A DNA stretch of 64,000 bases, taken from Allonocardiopsis opalescens. GTDB taxonomy: Bacteria > Actinomycetota > Actinomycetes > Streptosporangiales > Streptosporangiaceae. The number at the start of each line of letters is the position of its first letter. Within the stretch, counting starts at the first letter, position 1. Both the position numbers and the translations under genes were made by a program. Below the pieces are notes generated by a model that saw only the letters and a list, made by a program, of their open reading frames with translations, did not search any database and was not told the origin of the DNA. The stretch is taken from NCBI RefSeq assembly GCF_003002095.1, contig NZ_PVZC01000004.1:496001-560000 (forward strand), in the 5' to 3' direction. This document shows positions 25,261-33,086 of this stretch, piece by piece.

Positions 25261-25459
25261 CGGCACAGGGTAACGACGGGCGGCGCGGCGCCGACACCGA
25301 CCAAAGTCGAAACCGGCCGCGACCGGGGTCGGGGCGGCCGCGGCCGCCCGCCCGATGCGGGCGGCCCGCCGCGGCGGCCAGGCTGCCACCGCAACCGGAC
25401 GGGATCCGGCGGGCCGCAGGACCGGCGCGCGACCCGTCCATCATCGAGAGGGGAACCCC

Positions 25460-25906
25460 ATGTCCGGTACAACCGCACCGCCCGCCACCGCCGCGGGCCG
25501 CTCCACCACCGCCTGCCGCGCCTACGCCGTCGCTGGAGCCACCGCCGCCGGCCTCGCCGTATGGGTCCTGGCGGTCCCGGTGGCCGGAACGGACCTGTCC
25601 GTGCACACCGGAGCGGAGCTGACGCACGTCGGCCCGATCGCCGTCGCCGGGGCTGGCCTGGTGGCGGGGGCCGCCGCATGGGCACTGCTCGCGGTGCTGG
25701 AACGCCTGGTGCGGCGGCCGCGGCCGGTCTGGACGGCCATCGCGATCGCGGTGCTCGCGCTGTCGCTGCTCGCCGGTCCGCTCGGCGCCACCAGCTCCGC
25801 CGCCATGGGCACGCTCATCAGCATGCACCTGGCCGTCGCCGCCGTGCTCATCTGGAAGCTGGGCCGCACCGCCCGCAGCCGCCGACCCGCACGCCCCGCC
25901 GCCTAG
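25460..25906 (+). CDS. DUF6069 membrane protein
   Basis: 148 residues with four transmembrane helices (about 20-42, 60-82, 92-112 and 117-138). The pattern of a short Ala/Thr-rich N-terminus, LTHVGPIAVAGAGLVAGAAAWALLAVLER and TLISMHLAVAAVLI matches small actinobacterial DUF6069 proteins, which often sit next to two-component systems. GAGAGGGGA precedes the ATG. It is probably a target of the adjacent NarL-type system. Confidence 0.72.
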   Translation: MSGTTAPPATAAGRSTTACRAYAVAGATAAGLAVWVLAVPVAGTDLSVHTGAELTHVGPIAVAGAGLVAGAAAWALLAVLERLVRRPRPVWTAIAIAVLALSLLAGPLGATSSAAMGTLISMHLAVAAVLIWKLGRTARSRRPARPAA

Positions 25907-25988
25907 GGCGTGTCCCGTGACGGCTTCGCCCAGGCCCCCGACACCGCGCCGGCCGTGCCGGAGCACGGTGCCTCCGGTTCGCCGGCCG

Positions 25989-26735
25989 TCAGGCGCGGCG
26001 GTTGTGGGTGCCGGGGGTGTAGCCGAAGGCGTGGCGGAACACGTCGATGAAGGCGCTGGCCGAGGCCCAGCCGCAGCGGTGGGCGACCGCGGTGACCGGC
26101 ACGTCGTCGGCCAGCAGGCGCAGCGCGTGGAACAGGCGCAGCTGGGTGCGCCACTGCGGGAAGGTCATGCCCAGCTCGCGGCGGAAGAGGCGGCTGAGGG
26201 TGCGCTCGCCCGCGCCGGCCGCCGCCGCGAGCGCGGCCAGCGGGCGCGGGTCGGCGGGGTCGCGGTGCAGCAGCGCGCAGACGGCGGCCAGGCGCGGGTC
26301 GGTGGGGGCGGGCAGCTGGACGGGCTGCTGGGGCGAGGCGCGCAGCTGGTCGAGCAGCACCGCGCGCAGCCGCAGCCGTTCGGGGGTGTCGCGGTGCGGT
26401 CCGCCGGTGTAGGCGAGGATCAGCTCGCGCAGCAGCGGGCCGACGGCCAGGACGGTGGGGGCGTCCAGGCCGAGGGGGTTGGTGTCGGGCGGCAGGCCGA
26501 GCAGGTGCAGGTCCAGGTGGCCGTGGGCGCGATGGGCGTGGACGCACCCGGCGGGCACCCAGATGGCACGGGTGCCGGGGGCGAACCAGGTGCCGGCCTC
26601 GGTGGTGACGGCCAGGACGCCGGAGCCCGCGTAGACGATCTGGTGGTCGTCGTGGCGGTGCGCGTCGATGCGCTCCCCGGGGGCCAGCGCCTGGGTGCGG
26701 GTGGGCGCCACGGGGGTGTGGCGGACATCCGGCAT
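25989..26735 (-). CDS. AraC-family regulator with N-terminal cupin
   Basis: 248 residues. The cupin AraC_binding domain (HRHDDHQIVYAGSGVLAVTTEAG...WVPAGCVHAHRAHG, residues about 25-75) is followed by a C-terminal double HTH (ALAAAAGAGERTLSRLFRRELG and VTAVAHRCGWASASAFIDVFRHAFGYTPGTH). It is divergent from an MFS exporter gene starting 55 bp away, a standard regulator/exporter pair. The ATG at 26735 is the first start giving the full cupin. Confidence 0.85.
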   Translation of the reverse strand: MPDVRHTPVAPTRTQALAPGERIDAHRHDDHQIVYAGSGVLAVTTEAGTWFAPGTRAIWVPAGCVHAHRAHGHLDLHLLGLPPDTNPLGLDAPTVLAVGPLLRELILAYTGGPHRDTPERLRLRAVLLDQLRASPQQPVQLPAPTDPRLAAVCALLHRDPADPRPLAALAAAAGAGERTLSRLFRRELGMTFPQWRTQLRLFHALRLLADDVPVTAVAHRCGWASASAFIDVFRHAFGYTPGTHNRRA

Positions 26736-26789
26736 GGAATGGCATTTTATCGGAAGCGCGCCAGGCGGTGCCGCGGCGACGATGGGCGG

Positions 26790-27956
26790 GTGCCGACCAA
26801 CAGGACACCGGGCCGCGGCCCCATCGCGCTGCTGTCGCTGGGGCACGCCTGCGTCGACGTCTACCAGGGGGCGGTGGCCGCGCTGGTGCCCTTCCTGGTC
26901 GCCGAGCGCGCCTACGGCTACGCCGCCGTCGCCGGGGTCGTCCTGGCGGCCTCCCTGATGTCGTCGGTGGTGCAGCCGCTGTTCGGCGCGCTCACCGACC
27001 GGTGGGCCATGCCGTGGCTGCTGCCGGTGAGCACGCTGGTGGGCGGGGCGGGCGTGGCGCTGGCCGGTGTGAGCGGCGACTACGCGCTCACCGTGGCGGC
27101 CGTCGCGGTGTCGGGGATCGGGGTGGCCGCCTACCACCCCGAGGCGGCCCGGGTGGCGCGGCGGGCGAGCCGCGGCAGCCACACCGCGATGGGCTGGTTC
27201 TCCCTGGGCGGCAATCTCGGCTTCGCCGCCGCGCCCCTGCTGGTGTGGGCCGTGGTCGCCACCGGCGGCCTGCGCGCCTCCCCGCTGCTGGTCGTGCCCG
27301 CGCTCGCGGGCGCGGCGCTGTGCGCGGCCGCGCTGCGGGGCGTGCGCGCCCGGGACGCGGCCGCCGCCCGCACCGCCCCGGCCCCCGGCCGCGACGACTG
27401 GCGGTCCTTCCTGCTGCTGACGGGCGCCATCGTGTGCCGCTCGGTCGTCTTCGTCGGCCTGAGCGCCTTCGTCGCGCTGTACGTGCGCGAGCGCACCGGC
27501 GGGGGAGAGGCCGCCGGTACGGCCGCGCTGTTCGTCCTCTACCTGGGCGGCGCGGTGGGCACCGTGGCCGGCGGCAGGCTCGCCGCCCGCTTCGGCCGCG
27601 TCCGGGTGGTCCAGTGGTCCTACGCGCTGACGGTGCTCGCCGTCGCGGGCGTGGTCCTGGTGCCCGGCCCGGCGCTGTACGCCTTCGTCGCGCTCACCTC
27701 GGCCGGCCTGTACGTCCCCTTCTCGCTGCACATCACCCTGGCCCAGGACTACCTGCCCCGCCGGGTCGGCACCGCGAGCGGCGTCACCCTCGGCCTGACC
27801 GTCAGCGTCGGCGGCGTGGCCGCCCCGCTCATCGGCGCCGTCGCCGACGCCGTCTCCCTGCAGGCCGCCCTCGTCCCGCTCATCGCCCTGCCCGCCCTGG
27901 GCCGGCTGCTGCTGCGCCGCCTGCCCGAGCCGCACCCGCCCAGCGCCACCGCCTGA
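26790..27956 (+). CDS. MFS transporter, fosmidomycin-resistance (Fsr) type
   Basis: 388 residues and 12 transmembrane helices. The Fsr family start LLSLGHACVDVYQGAVAALVPFLVAERAYGY is followed by LFGALTDRWAMPWLLPV and the helix-4 sequence GIGVAAYHPEAARVARRAS that is diagnostic for Fsr-like permeases. It exports small drugs or sugar-like compounds by proton antiport; the substrate is unknown. The GTG start at 26790 fits the family N-terminus. It is regulated probably by the divergent AraC protein. Confidence 0.83.
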   Translation: MPTNRTPGRGPIALLSLGHACVDVYQGAVAALVPFLVAERAYGYAAVAGVVLAASLMSSVVQPLFGALTDRWAMPWLLPVSTLVGGAGVALAGVSGDYALTVAAVAVSGIGVAAYHPEAARVARRASRGSHTAMGWFSLGGNLGFAAAPLLVWAVVATGGLRASPLLVVPALAGAALCAAALRGVRARDAAAARTAPAPGRDDWRSFLLLTGAIVCRSVVFVGLSAFVALYVRERTGGGEAAGTAALFVLYLGGAVGTVAGGRLAARFGRVRVVQWSYALTVLAVAGVVLVPGPALYAFVALTSAGLYVPFSLHITLAQDYLPRRVGTASGVTLGLTVSVGGVAAPLIGAVADAVSLQAALVPLIALPALGRLLLRRLPEPHPPSATA

Positions 27957-28025
27957 CGCCTCCCGTCCGTCCGGAACCCCGGGGAAGGGCGGGCGCTGGA
28001 GACGGGTACGGGGCGGGCCGGCCGG

Positions 28026-28706
28026 TCAGGCCGTGAAGACGGCCTCGGAGCGGTCGCGGTTCTCGTGCAGCTCCCAGTACAGGGGGGCGATCTGCTCGGG
28101 CGTGGCCGTCGGGCCGCCTTCCGGGCCGCCGTCGCCGATCCACACGCCGATCACCACGTGCCCGGCGTACACGCCGGTGCCCGCCAACTCCTTGTTCAGG
28201 TTGACCACCCAGTTGCGCAGAGCCGCCTGGGCCGCGTTGGCATTGCCGAACATCGGCACCGGGTCCACCGAGCCGCCGCCGGTGGTGAACAGCAGGGTCC
28301 CGGCGCCCGCCTCGCGCATCGCGGGCAGTACCGCCCGGGCCGCCGCGACGGCGCCGTAGAAGCCGAACTCGACCATCGGCTGCAGATTGTCCACTGTGAC
28401 CTCCGAGGGAGCGGCCAGGGTGAGGCCGGGCACCGGGGAGTGCGGGGCCGGCGAGTACTCAAGTACGTCGATGCCGCCGAAGCGGGCCCTGGCCGCGGCC
28501 AGGGCGTCGGTCAGCGAGTTGCGGTCGAGGATGTCGGCGGGGAATCCGGCGGCCGTGATGCCTTCCTGGCCGAGTCGGTCGACCAGCGTTTCCAGCTTCT
28601 CCTTGCTCCGGGCGATCAGGGCGACGTCGAAGCCGCGGCCGCCGAAGGTGCGGGCGATGGCCAGGCCCATGCCGGGGCCGGCGCCGACGATGGCGAGGGT
28701 GGGCAC
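28026..28706 (-). CDS. SDR-family protein lacking the catalytic Tyr and Lys
   Basis: 226 residues. The Rossmann part is intact (LAIVGAGPGMGLAIARTFGGRGF) and the catalytic-region Ser may be in LLFTTGGGSV. Where SDRs have YxxxK it reads NANAAQAALRNWV: the Tyr is Ala and the Lys is Gln. NADP binding is likely but classical reduction is not. GTG 28706 has GGAAGAG upstream. A stub of a DsbA-like gene precedes it, and an HxlR regulator is divergent, probably controlling it. Confidence 0.8.
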   Translation of the reverse strand: MPTLAIVGAGPGMGLAIARTFGGRGFDVALIARSKEKLETLVDRLGQEGITAAGFPADILDRNSLTDALAAARARFGGIDVLEYSPAPHSPVPGLTLAAPSEVTVDNLQPMVEFGFYGAVAAARAVLPAMREAGAGTLLFTTGGGSVDPVPMFGNANAAQAALRNWVVNLNKELAGTGVYAGHVVIGVWIGDGGPEGGPTATPEQIAPLYWELHENRDRSEAVFTA

Positions 28707-28786
28707 AGTCAGGTCTCTTCCGTGTCATGGCCGCCGGGACACGCGGAGATCGGCTGCCCGGCAGGCGTGTGGCTCAGGTGTGCGGA

Positions 28787-28876
28787 TCAGGCGGGGGCGG
28801 CGCGGCCGACGGGAACCGCGCGAGCGCCCGGGCCGCACCAGGGGCGGGCGATCTCAGCGCAGATCTCCGCCTTCAT
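28787..28876 (-). pseudogene. Remnant of a DsbA/FrnE-type oxidoreductase (N-terminal stub)
   Basis: 29 codons. MKAEICAEIARPWCGPG resembles the start of FrnE/DsbA-family proteins (M(K/R)VEIWSDIACPWCYIG), including the PWC of the active site, with the first Cys changed to Arg. The sequence then becomes Arg/Ala/Pro-rich and stops. GGAGG lies two bases before the ATG. It points towards the SDR gene 80 bp away, so the stub is first in that transcript. The match is by memory of the family, not by search. Confidence 0.45.
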
Positions 28877-28889
28877 GGCCTGGCCTCCA

Positions 28890-28960
28890 ATTCCTACTCT
28901 TTGTTCGTAACGCCATTATGAGCTCGTATGGAAGGCGGTACAAAAGGCACATCGGTGTGC
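28890..28960. promoter_or_regulatory. Shared regulatory spacer of HxlR and SDR units
   Basis: The AT-richer segment between the DsbA-like stub and the HxlR gene contains several GTA(C/T)-type half sites (around GTTCGTAAC, CTCGTATGG and GCGGTACAA). HxlR proteins typically bind GTAC-related direct or inverted repeats, so this is the probable operator. The exact site cannot be fixed by eye. Confidence 0.35.
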
Positions 28961-28982
28961 GCGACGGAGAGGAACGGGCGCC

Positions 28983-29405
28983 ATGCAGGACAGCGCGGGT
29001 ATCGGGATGGCGGCTTCGGTCGGGCCGTGCGCGGGCATCCCCGCCGATCGCATGGACTTCATCCGCCAGGTGCTCGACCGGGTGGGCGACAAGTGGAGCA
29101 TGCTGATCATCGCCGTCCTGGAGGGTGGCCCGATGCGCTACACCGACCTGCAGCGCCAGATCCCGGGCATCTCCCAGCGCATGCTGACCCACACCCTCCG
29201 CCAACTCACCCAGGACGGGTTGATCACCCGCACCGCCTACGCCGAGGTGCCACCGCGCGTCGAGTACGCGCTCGCCCCGCTCGGCGGAGGACTGAACGAG
29301 ATCGTCAAGCAGCTGATCGGCTGGGCAGCCGACCACCACGACGACATCCGCGCCAACCGTTCCCGCGCCGGCACCACCGCCGAGCCCTCCTCGTCCCGCT
29401 CCTGA
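28983..29405 (+). CDS. HxlR-family regulator
   Basis: 140 residues. The family core FIRQVLDRVGDKWSMLIIAVLEGGPMRYTDLQRQIPGISQRMLTHTLRQLTQDGLITR spans residues about 26-83, preceded by a Cys (Cys16) in the position where some HxlR proteins carry a redox or aldehyde-sensing Cys. It is divergent from the SDR unit, its likely target. ATG 28983 is the first reasonable start, with GAGAGGAACGGG upstream. Confidence 0.85.
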   Translation: MQDSAGIGMAASVGPCAGIPADRMDFIRQVLDRVGDKWSMLIIAVLEGGPMRYTDLQRQIPGISQRMLTHTLRQLTQDGLITRTAYAEVPPRVEYALAPLGGGLNEIVKQLIGWAADHHDDIRANRSRAGTTAEPSSSRS

Positions 29406-29766
29406 GCCGCGGCCGCCGCCCACCTGGCCACTTCGCCTAGCCCGAGCAGCGCGACCCCCGGCGCCGACGCGGCCGCCGCTTTGCGGCTCGCCGCAGCTTC
29501 ACGGCTCCCGGGGCGCCCCGCCCTGTCCAGCTCAATATCGTTACGTTAATACGTTTGCTACGCACGAAATCAAACGAAACGTAATACTCGCACGGGGCGA
29601 ACGACGTCGATCGGGGGCGCGTGTTCTGACTACCGATAAGTGAACCTTATCGACGGTCAAGCGGGGGGAGACGGTTCAGCGGCTGCCGCCGCATGAGGGC
29701 CCGTGCGGAGGACCGGACCGGCCGGCCGTCGGCGCTGTCGCCGCCCGCTGCGGGGGAGCGAGAGGA
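29406..29766. other. AT-rich convergent intergenic region with large dyads
   Basis: No gene is seen in 361 bp between the HxlR and SnoaL stops. It is strikingly less GC-rich than its surroundings. It contains a nested dyad: TTACGTT (29541-29547) and CGTTTG (29552-29557) pair with CAAACG (29571-29576) and AACGTAA (29578-29584). A second one is CGATAAG-N5-CTTATCG (29634-29652). Neither is followed by a T-tract. Confidence 0.6.
29541..29652. repeat. Two perfect dyads, function unknown
   Basis: The first, 29541-29584, folds as two stacked stems (7 bp and 6 bp) with a 13-nt loop. The second, 29634-29652, has a 7-bp stem and 5-nt loop. They lie where neither flanking gene has a promoter, so an operator role needs an unseen transcript. 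Alternatives are a small RNA, a terminator pair or a scar of a mobile element. Confidence 0.55.
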
Positions 29767-30321
29767 TCAGCGGCCCGAGCGGGCGGAGAGCCGGGGCGAG
29801 AGCATGCGTCCGACCGCGCGCAGCAGGGCCCGGAACTCGGCTCCGTTCGGGCGGACGCCCAGACCGGCGTACATGAGCGCGTTGCCGTACTCGGCCATGA
29901 GGACGATCCGGCCGTTGTCGATGTCGAAGCGCGTCACATAGGTGTTGCGGTAGGGGCGGCCCGTGCGTGCGACGGCCATGTCGCCGACGCCGTGGAAGAA
30001 GAGTTCGCCGCCGGGCGAGACGCGCCAGGCGTGGTCGCGCCACCGCAGCGGGGCGAACTTGTCGAACAGCGCGCTCGTGTAGGCGAGCACTTCGCTCTTG
30101 CCCTTCACATCCGCGACGCAGACGCCGCGCGTGCGACCCGCGATGATGTCGGCGACGCCGTCGGGGGCCGTGGCGCCCTGGGCGTGCATGAACAGCTGCC
30201 GTGCGTCGCCGGCCAGGGTGCGGGCCACGGCTTCGATGTCCTTGGCCTCGACGGCGCGGATGAACTCCTGGGCGATGGCGAGCCCGGTGCGGGTGGCGGG
30301 GGTCGCTCTCTGGTCGTTCAT
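29767..30321 (-). CDS. SnoaL-like / NTF2-fold protein
   Basis: 184 residues. The fold is recognisable from GLAIAQEFIRAVEAKDIEAVARTLAGDARQLFMHAQGA (residues about 12-50), then YRNTYVTRFDIDNGRIVLMAEYGNALMYAG, typical of ketosteroid-isomerase-like SnoaL_2 proteins, with a C-terminal extension. No catalytic residues can be assigned. ATG 30321 gives the canonical start. It is divergent from an XRE/MmyB regulator, its possible controller. Confidence 0.72.
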   Translation of the reverse strand: MNDQRATPATRTGLAIAQEFIRAVEAKDIEAVARTLAGDARQLFMHAQGATAPDGVADIIAGRTRGVCVADVKGKSEVLAYTSALFDKFAPLRWRDHAWRVSPGGELFFHGVGDMAVARTGRPYRNTYVTRFDIDNGRIVLMAEYGNALMYAGLGVRPNGAEFRALLRAVGRMLSPRLSARSGR

Positions 30322-30581
30322 GAGGGTTTCCGATCTCTGTGCTCCGGGGTGAAGAACCGGCTCCCGGGCTCTGGCGTCCAGGCCGGGTAGGTGGTCCCTG
30401 TTCAGGGCGGCGAGGGGATCCCGCGACTCCCGGACGCGGTCCTGCGGTATCGGGAAGGTCCACGCCGCCCTGGTCGTGCCGTCGATGATCCGGGACGCCC
30501 AGAGGGGGAGGAAGACCACGTCAAGGCTGGTACCGGCAGGACCACGCTGCGCCCGCCGGCACCGGCGGGGATACTGGGGCC

Positions 30582-31379
30582 ATGCCGAGCAGCGATCGGA
30601 GCGAGTTCGGGGAGTACCTGAGGCGGCGCAGGGCCGCGATGAGCCCGCCCGGGCCGCGAGGCGGTGTGCGGACGTCCCGCCGGCGGGTTCCGGGGCTTCG
30701 CCGCCAGGAGGTCTCCGATATCGCCGGTATCTCGGTGGAGTACTACACCCGCCTCGAACAGGGCCGCGCACCCCGCCCCTCGCGCGAGATCCTCACCTCG
30801 CTGGCACAGGCCCTCGGGCTCTCGGACGCTGAACGCGACCACCTCTTCCGGCTGGGCGGCGAGCCCCCGCCGGAGCCGGCCTCTCCCGCCACCGTCATCC
30901 GGCCCGGGCTGCTGCGCCTGCTGCGGGGCCTGGACGACACGATGCCGGTCACCGTGCATGACGGGCGGCTCGACCTCCTCGCCCGCAACAAGGCGGCAGA
31001 GGAACTGCTCGGGGGCTTGACCGGCGGCGGCCGGTTCGAGCGCAATATCGCCTTCCAGGCCTTCACGACCGACGTGCTCGCGCGGCTGCTCGGAGACGAG
31101 GGTGCGGAGCGGTTCCTACGGACCGCGGCCGCCGAACTGCGGATGGCGCTGAGCCGTTACCCCGGCGACGCCTACCTGCGCGCCCTGCTCGCCGAACTCG
31201 CCGCGACCAGTCAGAGCTTCCGCGAGCACTGGGAGGAGGGCGAGGTCAGCGCGTCGAGGTCCGCGGTCAAACGGATGCGCCACCCGGCCCACGGGTGGGC
31301 CCGCTTCGAGATCGAGGTGCTCCACGACCCTGAGCGGGACCACTGGATCATGCTCTACACGCCTCAGGGCGACGAGTAG
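30582..31379 (+). CDS. XRE-family regulator with MmyB-like ligand domain
   Basis: 265 residues. The N-terminal HTH_31 (FGEYLRRRRAAMSP...VPGLRRQEVSDIAGISVEYYTRLEQGRAPRPS, residues about 8-69) is followed by a PAS-like MmyB domain from about 105 to 260. This family controls adjacent oxidoreductase or SDR genes in actinomycetes. A GATACT box at 30570-30575 leaves no leader, so the mRNA is probably leaderless from ATG 30582. It is divergent from the SnoaL-like gene. Confidence 0.84.
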   Translation: MPSSDRSEFGEYLRRRRAAMSPPGPRGGVRTSRRRVPGLRRQEVSDIAGISVEYYTRLEQGRAPRPSREILTSLAQALGLSDAERDHLFRLGGEPPPEPASPATVIRPGLLRLLRGLDDTMPVTVHDGRLDLLARNKAAEELLGGLTGGGRFERNIAFQAFTTDVLARLLGDEGAERFLRTAAAELRMALSRYPGDAYLRALLAELAATSQSFREHWEEGEVSASRSAVKRMRHPAHGWARFEIEVLHDPERDHWIMLYTPQGDE

Positions 31380-31630
31380 CCTTCCGGGCCGATGCGCCTG
31401 CCAGGCGCCGGCCGGCTCTGAAGACCGCCCCCAACCACGCGCCGTCCCCGGGAACAGGGCGGCGCGGCGCTTTCACGGTTGCCTCGCCCCTCGCCGCAGC
31501 CTCGGGAGAACCGGGCCGTGTCCGAACGGGCGGCGGCGGTGAGCCACGCACGACGGCGCGCTTACGCCACTGGCTGTCCGGTTGCCGCTCAACTCCCGTA
31601 CCAAGCCGCGAGGACGCCGCTGGATTCCGG
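31380..31630. other. Non-coding stretch before the ars/pst island
   Basis: No convincing gene or strong signal is seen in these 251 bp between the XRE stop and the first ars-type promoter. GC content falls towards its right end. Confidence 0.5.
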
Positions 31631-31687
31631 TTGTCTTCATCGATAAGCATCGATATAGTCTGTTTCGATCGATGCCTGTCGATGAAG
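31631..31687 (+). promoter_or_regulatory. First promoter of the ars/pst island with a 53-bp nested dyad
   Basis: TTGTCT (31631-31636), 17 bp and TATAGT (31654-31659) form a good promoter. A dyad centred at 31661 covers it: CTTCATCGA (31635-31643) pairs with TCGATGAAG (31679-31687), and GCATCGAT (31647-31654) pairs with ATCGATGC (31668-31675), with equal 3-bp spacers. ATCGAT-N4-ATCGAT at 31639-31654 has the geometry of ArsR/SmtB-family operators. Repression here would shut the island's first transcript. Confidence 0.7.
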
Positions 31688-31696
31688 GGGAGTGCG

Positions 31697-31768
31697 GTGG
31701 TCGACGTGTGTCCCGTCGCGGTGGTCGGCGTGAGCCCGGACGGTCCGGCCCGCTCCGGTCCGAGGTGA
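31697..31768 (+). pseudogene. Remnant of FAD-dependent oxidoreductase (N-terminal stub)
   Basis: 23 codons beginning VDVCPVAVVGVSPDGPA. This resembles the PVAVIGAGPVGLAAA start of ars-cluster FAD oxidoreductases with the glycine loop damaged. AAGGGGAG lies at normal distance before the GTG, and the TGA overlaps the ATG of the MFS gene as TGATG. Promoter, ribosome site and coupling are kept but the body of the gene is missing. A short leader peptide is the alternative. Confidence 0.4.
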
Positions 31769-33012
31769 TGCGGCGGCCGGCACCGGCTTCCGGCGCGCCC
31801 GCAGCGGCCGTGACCGATCCGCGGGCACGGCGGGCGCTGGTCGCCCTGTGCGTCACGGTCACCACTAGCTACGGGGTGCTGTTCTACGCCTTCCCGGTGC
31901 TGGCGTCGGCGATCAGCGCCGACACCGGCTGGTCGCTGGTGGCGGTGACGGCGGTCTTCTCGGGCGCCCAGGTGGTGGCGGGCGTGGCCGGCGTCCTCGT
32001 CGGGCGGTGGCTGGAGCGCGCCGGTCCGCGTCCGGTCATGACGGGCGCGGCCGCTCTCGCCGTTCCGGCGCTGGTGCTGATCGCGGTGGCGTCCGAGCCG
32101 TGGCTGTTCTGCGCGGGGTGGCTGGTGGCCGGAGCGGCGATGGCCGGCCTGTTCTATCCGCCGGCCTTCGCCGCGATCACCCACTGGTTCGGTACCGGGC
32201 GGGTGCGAGCGCTGACGGCGCTGACGCTGGTCGCCGGCCTGGCCAGTACGATCTTCGCCCCGCTGGCCTCCGCGCTGGAGTCCGCGCTGGGCTGGCGCGG
32301 CGCCTACTTGGTGCTGGCCGCCGTCGTCGCGGTCGTGGTGGTGCCCGCGCACGCCTTCGCGCTGACACCGCGCTGGACGCCGCCGCGTCCCGGCGAGGTG
32401 GCGGAGGCCGCGGCGGGGCCGGCCACACTCGGTTCAGTGGTGGCCGGCCGGGCGTTCATCGCGCTGACCCTCGCACTCACCCTGGGCTCGTTCGGGGTGT
32501 ACGCGGTGGTGGTGAACCTGGTGCCGCTGCTGGAGTCGCGGGGGACGGGCACCGCGTCGGCCGCGTGGGCGCTGGGGGTGGGCGGTATCGGCCAGGTGCT
32601 GGGCCGCCTGGTCTACGCGCCGCTGGAGCGGTGGGCCGGCCCGCTCACCCGCTCGGTCGTCGTGCTCGCGGCCTGCGCCGTCACGACGGCGCTGCTGGCG
32701 TGGGTGGCGGGCCCGGTGGCCGCGCTCATGGCGGTGTCGCTGCTCGCGGGGATGGCGCGCGGTGTCTTCACGCTGGTGCAGGCCACGGCCGTCAGCGACC
32801 GGTGGGGCGCCGAGCGGTACGCCGCGCTCAACGGGTTACTGCACGTCCCGCTGATGCTCGCCGTCGCGCTGGCCCCGTGGGCGGGGGCCGCGCTCGCCGG
32901 GCCGCTGGGCGGCTACCCCGCCATGTTCGCCGTCCTGGCCGCCGTCGGCGCCCTCGGCGCCGTCGCGGCCCTGTTCAGCCGGCCGCCCCCGCGGGGACGC
33001 GTCCCCGGCTGA
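31768..33012 (+). CDS. MFS transporter in ars/pst island
   Basis: 414 residues, 12 transmembrane helices, with motif A-like LVGRWLERAGPRPVMTGAAA. The sequence belongs to the monocarboxylate/oxalate-formate-like MFS group (LFYPPAFAAITHWFGTGRVRALTALTLVAGLASTIFAPL). MFS proteins of this type occur in actinomycete ars clusters next to ArsO-like flavoproteins. Because no Acr3 or ArsB is present, it is the only candidate arsenic exporter here; this is inference. ATG 31768 overlaps the stub's stop; the same spacing lacks a strong separate ribosome site. Confidence 0.8.
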   Translation: MRRPAPASGAPAAAVTDPRARRALVALCVTVTTSYGVLFYAFPVLASAISADTGWSLVAVTAVFSGAQVVAGVAGVLVGRWLERAGPRPVMTGAAALAVPALVLIAVASEPWLFCAGWLVAGAAMAGLFYPPAFAAITHWFGTGRVRALTALTLVAGLASTIFAPLASALESALGWRGAYLVLAAVVAVVVVPAHAFALTPRWTPPRPGEVAEAAAGPATLGSVVAGRAFIALTLALTLGSFGVYAVVVNLVPLLESRGTGTASAAWALGVGGIGQVLGRLVYAPLERWAGPLTRSVVVLAACAVTTALLAWVAGPVAALMAVSLLAGMARGVFTLVQATAVSDRWGAERYAALNGLLHVPLMLAVALAPWAGAALAGPLGGYPAMFAVLAAVGALGAVAALFSRPPPRGRVPG

Positions 33013-33086
33013 TCGCCCGATCCCATGGCCGCGGTGTCCACCGCCGTGGGCCCGAACTCGTCATGCCCGTCTCAAGGAGGATCGTC

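Noticed and set aside
29541-29584. Attachment site or integron-type recombination site
   Set aside because: The stacked dyad resembles such sites in shape, but there is no integrase and no matching second site in the window.
30322-30581. Possible further gene remnant upstream of the SnoaL-like gene on the minus strand
   Set aside because: One frame reads like protein for about 45 residues, but no family could be named and there is no convincing start, so it is left as spacer.
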